Positions 14,300-17,227 of a stretch of 17,227 nt of DNA are shown here, in pieces. Within the stretch, counting starts at the first letter, position 1. Each line of letters starts with the position of its first letter. The notes under the pieces were generated by a model, which saw only the letters and a list, made by a program, of their open reading frames with translations, searched no databases and had not been told where the DNA came from. The translations under genes were made by a program, and so were the position numbers. Source of the DNA: Xanthobacteraceae bacterium (GTDB lineage: Bacteria; Pseudomonadota; Alphaproteobacteria; Rhizobiales; Xanthobacteraceae); assembly GCA_030037185.1 (NCBI GenBank), contig JASHRR010000076.1, positions 1 to 17,227 on the forward strand, in the 5' to 3' direction.

Positions 14300-14884
14300 A
14301 TGTTGTGCCAGCGGTATCCTGGGGTCGCAGTCTTGAACCTGCCCAACCTGATCACCATCGGCCGCATTTTGCTGGTGCCGGTCGTCATTTGGGCGATCGG
14401 ATCGGGCCAAATGCAGATTGCGTTTCTGGTCTTTGTCGTTGCAGGCGCAAGCGATGCGGTCGACGGCTTTCTCGCCAAGCGCTTGGGCATGACGAGCGAT
14501 CTCGGCGCCCATCTCGATCCGCTCGCTGATAAGGCTCTGATCGTATCCATCTACGTTGCGCTGGGTATCACCGAGGCGATTCCCCGCTGGATCGTCATTT
14601 TGGTGGTGTCGCGGGACATTCTAATTGTCGGCGGCGTCATGCTGGCGTGGTTTCTCGGCAAACCGATGCAGGTGAAACCGGTGCTGGTATCCAAGCTCAA
14701 TACTGTCGCGCAGATCATTTTCGCATGTTTGGTGCTGGGTTCGCTCGCCTTCGGCTTGGCCATTGAATCGGCGGAATACGCCGTCATGTTAATTGTGGCA
14801 GCTTTGACGCTCGCCTCGATCGGATTCTACGTGCGCGAGTGGGTGGTCCATATGAGCAATTCGGAAATCAATTCGCGGGTGTGA
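14300..14884 (+). CDS. CDP-alcohol phosphatidyltransferase, PgsA-like
   Basis: 194 residues, with about five or six membrane segments. The CDP-alcohol phosphotransferase signature spans residues about 52-78: D-AV-DG-FL-AK-RLGMTSDL-G-AHL-D-PLA-DK. It has the conserved aspartates for metal and CDP binding; the canonical AR position reads AK, a substitution I believe is tolerated in this group. The N-terminal LNLPNLITIGRI is typical of phosphatidylglycerophosphate synthases, which join CDP-diacylglycerol to glycerol-3-phosphate in the inner membrane. An exact substrate cannot be assigned from the motif. Start uncertain: ATG at 14300 is the only ATG, but TTG at 14333 has GGGG eight bases ahead and sits exactly at the conserved N-terminus. 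Confidence 0.88.
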   Translation: MLCQRYPGVAVLNLPNLITIGRILLVPVVIWAIGSGQMQIAFLVFVVAGASDAVDGFLAKRLGMTSDLGAHLDPLADKALIVSIYVALGITEAIPRWIVILVVSRDILIVGGVMLAWFLGKPMQVKPVLVSKLNTVAQIIFACLVLGSLAFGLAIESAEYAVMLIVAALTLASIGFYVREWVVHMSNSEINSRV

Positions 14885-14950
14885 CGGGCTTCCTCGCTTC
14901 CTTGCAGGCTTGAAGGGACAGTCGCATGTGGCGCTGCCACGCGGTACTGC

Positions 14951-14972
14951 CTCTCCCCGTTTGCGGGGAGAG
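14951..14972. repeat. REP-like perfect hairpin
   Basis: CTCTCCCCG and CGGGGAGAG form a perfect 9-bp stem around TTTG in the 157-base gap between the phosphatidyltransferase and HdaA genes. No T-run follows on either strand. Closely similar CTCTCCCC...GGGGAGAG palindromes are, from memory, very frequent between genes in Hyphomicrobiales, so this is probably one copy of a dispersed extragenic repeat that may also slow transcription or stabilise RNA ends. Confidence 0.7.
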
Positions 14973-15041
14973 ATGATGGGCCAATGCGATTGAACGCTGC
15001 GGCCCGCAGGCGATGAGTGGGAGGCCCCGCAAGGTGCCGTC

Positions 15042-15752
15042 ATGAGCGATCCTGCTTTGCCGCGCCAACTCAGTCTTTCGCTCGGTCATCGGGAAAGCTT
15101 CGACCGTGCGGATTTTCTCTGCGGACCCAGCAACGAAACCGCCCTCGCCCTGATCGACCGCTGGACCGAGTGGCCGGCCCGCGCCATTGCGCTGATCGGA
15201 CCGGAAGGCTCCGGCAAGAGCCATTTGGCGGCGATCTGGGCGAAAGCCGCCGGCGGGCGTGTGATCGCGGGCGGTGCAATCGATTCGGCATCGGTGCCGG
15301 AGGCACTCTCGGGCGGCGCGCTCGCAATCGAGGACGCCGAGCGTGGCGACTGCGAGGAAGCCGCTCTGTTTCATCTGCTCAATCTCGCCCGTGAACAGTG
15401 CGCCTATGTGCTCCTCACCGCGAGGAGGACACCCGCGAGCTGGCCGACGAGATTGCCCGATCTCGCGTCACGGCTGCGCGCACTACCGGTGGTAACGCTC
15501 GACCCGCCTGACGATGCGCTGCTCGCGGCCGTTCTGGTGAAGATGTTCACCGACCGCCAGCTTGCCGTCGACGAGCGGCTGATTGAGTTTCTGGTGCGCC
15601 GGATTGAACGCAGCTTCGCGGCAGCGCGCACCGCGGTGGCGGAGCTCGACCGCGAGGCGATGCGGCTCAAGCGCCCGGTGAACCGGGCGCTGGCCGCCGA
15701 TGTCCTGCGTGGTCGCGGCCCCCTGAATCGCCACCCGGCCGACCCTATATGA
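15042..15752 (+). CDS. hdaA: HdaA-type DnaA regulatory ATPase-like protein
   Basis: 236 residues, a short DnaA relative without the DNA-binding domain IV. An N-terminal sliding-clamp-binding peptide, QLSLSL (9-14), is visible. Walker A is GPEGSGKSH (53-61), the Walker B-like strand is LAIEDAE (94-100), and DLASRLRAL (140-148) carries the sensor/finger arginine R144. Role in the family: together with the DNA-loaded beta clamp it promotes ATP hydrolysis on DnaA, limiting re-initiation of replication. AAGGTG at 15031-15036 supports the ATG. It precedes ppk by 105 bases on the same strand, an arrangement familiar in Hyphomicrobiales. The symbol is by homology with the Caulobacter protein. Confidence 0.85.
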   Translation: MSDPALPRQLSLSLGHRESFDRADFLCGPSNETALALIDRWTEWPARAIALIGPEGSGKSHLAAIWAKAAGGRVIAGGAIDSASVPEALSGGALAIEDAERGDCEEAALFHLLNLAREQCAYVLLTARRTPASWPTRLPDLASRLRALPVVTLDPPDDALLAAVLVKMFTDRQLAVDERLIEFLVRRIERSFAAARTAVAELDREAMRLKRPVNRALAADVLRGRGPLNRHPADPI

Positions 15753-15794
15753 ACGACAGATTTCTTGGCATAGCATGGTTATGGCGCGCCCCTG

Positions 15795-15826
15795 CCTGCC
15801 CTTCCCGGGAAGCTTTGGAGGGCAGG
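15795..15826. promoter_or_regulatory. Inverted repeat in the leader of the polyphosphate kinase gene
   Basis: CCTGCCCT (15795-15802) and AGGGCAGG (15819-15826) are perfectly complementary, and the 16-base loop contains its own palindrome TCCCGGGA (15803-15810). It ends 31 bases before the kinase ATG and has no T-run. It could be an mRNA leader hairpin affecting translation or a protein site. No Pho-box-like direct repeats were recognised here. Confidence 0.45.
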
Positions 15827-15857
15827 GAGCGGATTTGGCCACAACCCCGAGGCTGCC

Positions 15858-17227
15858 ATGGTTGATGCTGCCCAAGCCATTGTGTTACCTTTTGAATCTG
15901 CGCTCGAACTGGACCATCACGAGGCCGCATCGGAGGGATTCATGCCGGCCGATGGGCACGGCCGCTACATCAATCGGGAACTTTCCTGGCTCCATTTCAA
16001 CCGCAGGGTCCTTGAGGAAGCCGCCAATCCGAGCCACCCGCTGCTGGAGCGTGTGCGCTTTCTGTCGATTTCGGCCAGCAACCTAGACGAATTCTTCATG
16101 GTCCGCGTTGCGGGCCTCAAAGGCCAGGTGCGCGCCGGCATTGTCAGCCGCAGCCCGGATGGCCTCACTCCCGCCGAGCAGCTGGTCTCGATCGCGCAAG
16201 CGGTGTCGGCCCTTGCGGTCGACCAGCAGAACCGCTGGAGCGAATTGCGCCGCGAACTAGCCGCCGAGAACGTTGTGCTGGTTGAGACCGATTCACTCAA
16301 AAAGGCCGACCGCACCTGGCTCGCCGACCATTTCCTTCATAACATCTTCCCGCTCTTAACGCCGCTCGCGATCGACCCGGCCCATCCGTTTCCGTTCATT
16401 CCCAACCTTGGTTTCTCGCTGGCTTTGCAGCTTGATCGCGCAAGCGACGGCAAGCCGATGAACGCGCTGATCCGCGTGCCGCCGAAGATCGAGCGCTTCA
16501 TCAGGCTTCCGCTGCGGGCGGAAAGCGGCGCGTTGCGGCTGATCACGCTGGAACAGGTGACGTCACTGTTCATCGCCCAGCTGTTTCCAGGCTACATCGT
16601 GAAAGGGCATGGTTCCTTCCGAATCATCCGCGATTCCGAAATCGAAATCGAGGAAGAGGCCGAAGATCTGGTGCGACTGTTCGAGACCGTTCTCAAGCGT
16701 CGCCGGCGCGGATCGGTGATCCGGCTGGAAATGGAAGCGGCGATGCCCGCGGAGCTGCGGCGCTTCGTGCAGCGGGCGCTTTCCGCGGCCGACGACGAGG
16801 TGTTCCTGGTCGACGGCACGCTCGGACTGGCGGAATTGTCGCAGCTCACCAACCTCGACCGGCCGGATCTCGAATTCGTGCCTTATAATCCCCGGTTTCC
16901 AGAACGCATTCGCGAGCAGGCGGGCGACTGCTTTGCGGCCATCCGCAAGAAGGATCTGATCGTCCATCATCCTTATGAATCTTTCGACGTGGTGGTGCAG
17001 TTCCTGCAGCAGGCGGCGCGCGATCCTGAGGTGGTGGCGATCAAGCAGACGCTCTACCGCACCTCCAAGGACAGTCCGATCGTGCGGGCGCTCGCCGAGG
17101 CCGCCGAAGCCGGCAAATCGGTGACTGCACTGGTCGAGCTCAAGGCACGATTTGACGAGGAGGCCAATATCCGCTGGGCGCGCGATCTCGAACGCGCCGG
17201 CGCCCAGGTCGTCTACGGATTCATCGA
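15858..17227 (+). CDS. ppk: Polyphosphate kinase 1, 5' part (runs off the window)
   Basis: 456 complete codons are present and the gene continues past the last base. The enzyme makes inorganic polyphosphate reversibly from ATP on the inner side of the cell membrane. Visible family motifs: [18 protein letters not shown] (38-55), [19 protein letters not shown] (68-86), then [18 protein letters not shown] in the head domain, and [36 protein letters not shown] and [19 protein letters not shown] in the first catalytic domain. The autophosphorylated histidine of the family (in a KIHAKLF-type motif) should lie a few residues beyond the window and cannot be checked. Start: ATG at 15858 with GAGG at 15849-15852; a later in-frame ATG at 15942 would also keep the conserved part. 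Confidence 0.96.
   Translation, partial: MVDAAQAIVLPFESALELDHHEAASEGFMPADGHGRYINRELSWLHFNRRVLEEAANPSHPLLERVRFLSISASNLDEFFMVRVAGLKGQVRAGIVSRSPDGLTPAEQLVSIAQAVSALAVDQQNRWSELRRELAAENVVLVETDSLKKADRTWLADHFLHNIFPLLTPLAIDPAHPFPFIPNLGFSLALQLDRASDGKPMNALIRVPPKIERFIRLPLRAESGALRLITLEQVTSLFIAQLFPGYIVKGHGSFRIIRDSEIEIEEEAEDLVRLFETVLKRRRRGSVIRLEMEAAMPAELRRFVQRALSAADDEVFLVDGTLGLAELSQLTNLDRPDLEFVPYNPRFPERIREQAGDCFAAIRKKDLIVHHPYESFDVVVQFLQQAARDPEVVAIKQTLYRTSKDSPIVRALAEAAEAGKSVTALVELKARFDEEANIRWARDLERAGAQVVYGFI

Overview
The window looks like a chromosomal segment of a high-GC alphaproteobacterium of the order Hyphomicrobiales (Rhizobiales), probably near Bradyrhizobium, Rhodopseudomonas or the Xanthobacteraceae. 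Reasons are the stand-alone NDUFS4-type complex I subunit, the HdaA-type DnaA regulator directly followed by polyphosphate kinase, and dispersed GC-rich hairpins of a kind common in that order. The assignment is by recognition only; no search was run.

Layout. Positions 87-2330 (+): a small periplasmic cytochrome c, then a secreted fusion of a carboxypeptidase-regulatory-like domain, a haem c motif and a virginiamycin B lyase-like beta-propeller, ended by a strong terminator. Positions 2579-4997 (-), convergent with it: a two-gene unit of a Tat-signal gluconate 2-dehydrogenase subunit 3-like protein and a GMC flavoprotein dehydrogenase with a four-cysteine (probable Fe-S) motif. Positions 5344-6211 (+): two small unknown proteins, the second in a stretch of clearly lower GC. 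Positions 6397-9498 (-): a tightly overlapping operon of a NEW3-domain membrane-anchored protein, an ABC ATPase and an ABC-2 permease. Positions 9992-11288: a small four-helix membrane protein, a small unknown protein on the minus strand, and the NDUFS4-like complex I subunit. Positions 11635-14005 (+): a Tat-exported thiamine-diphosphate enzyme followed after 10 bases by a second small cytochrome c. Positions 14300-17227 (+): housekeeping genes, namely a CDP-alcohol phosphatidyltransferase, HdaA and the first 456 codons of polyphosphate kinase, which runs off the end.

How the genes may work together. At least six products (two small cytochromes, the haem-propeller fusion, the GMC enzyme with its small subunit, and the thiamine-diphosphate enzyme) are predicted to act in the periplasm, and all but the propeller have an obvious redox or electron-carrier role. 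The most unusual unit is the secreted thiamine-diphosphate enzyme with its own cytochrome c. Enzymes of this superfamily are normally cytoplasmic, so this pair suggests periplasmic oxidation or oxidative decarboxylation of a 2-oxo acid or aldehyde with electrons passed to cytochrome c. The substrate cannot be read from the sequence. Intergenic stretches hold several hairpins and short tandem repeats; no tRNA, rRNA, CRISPR array or insertion sequence was seen.
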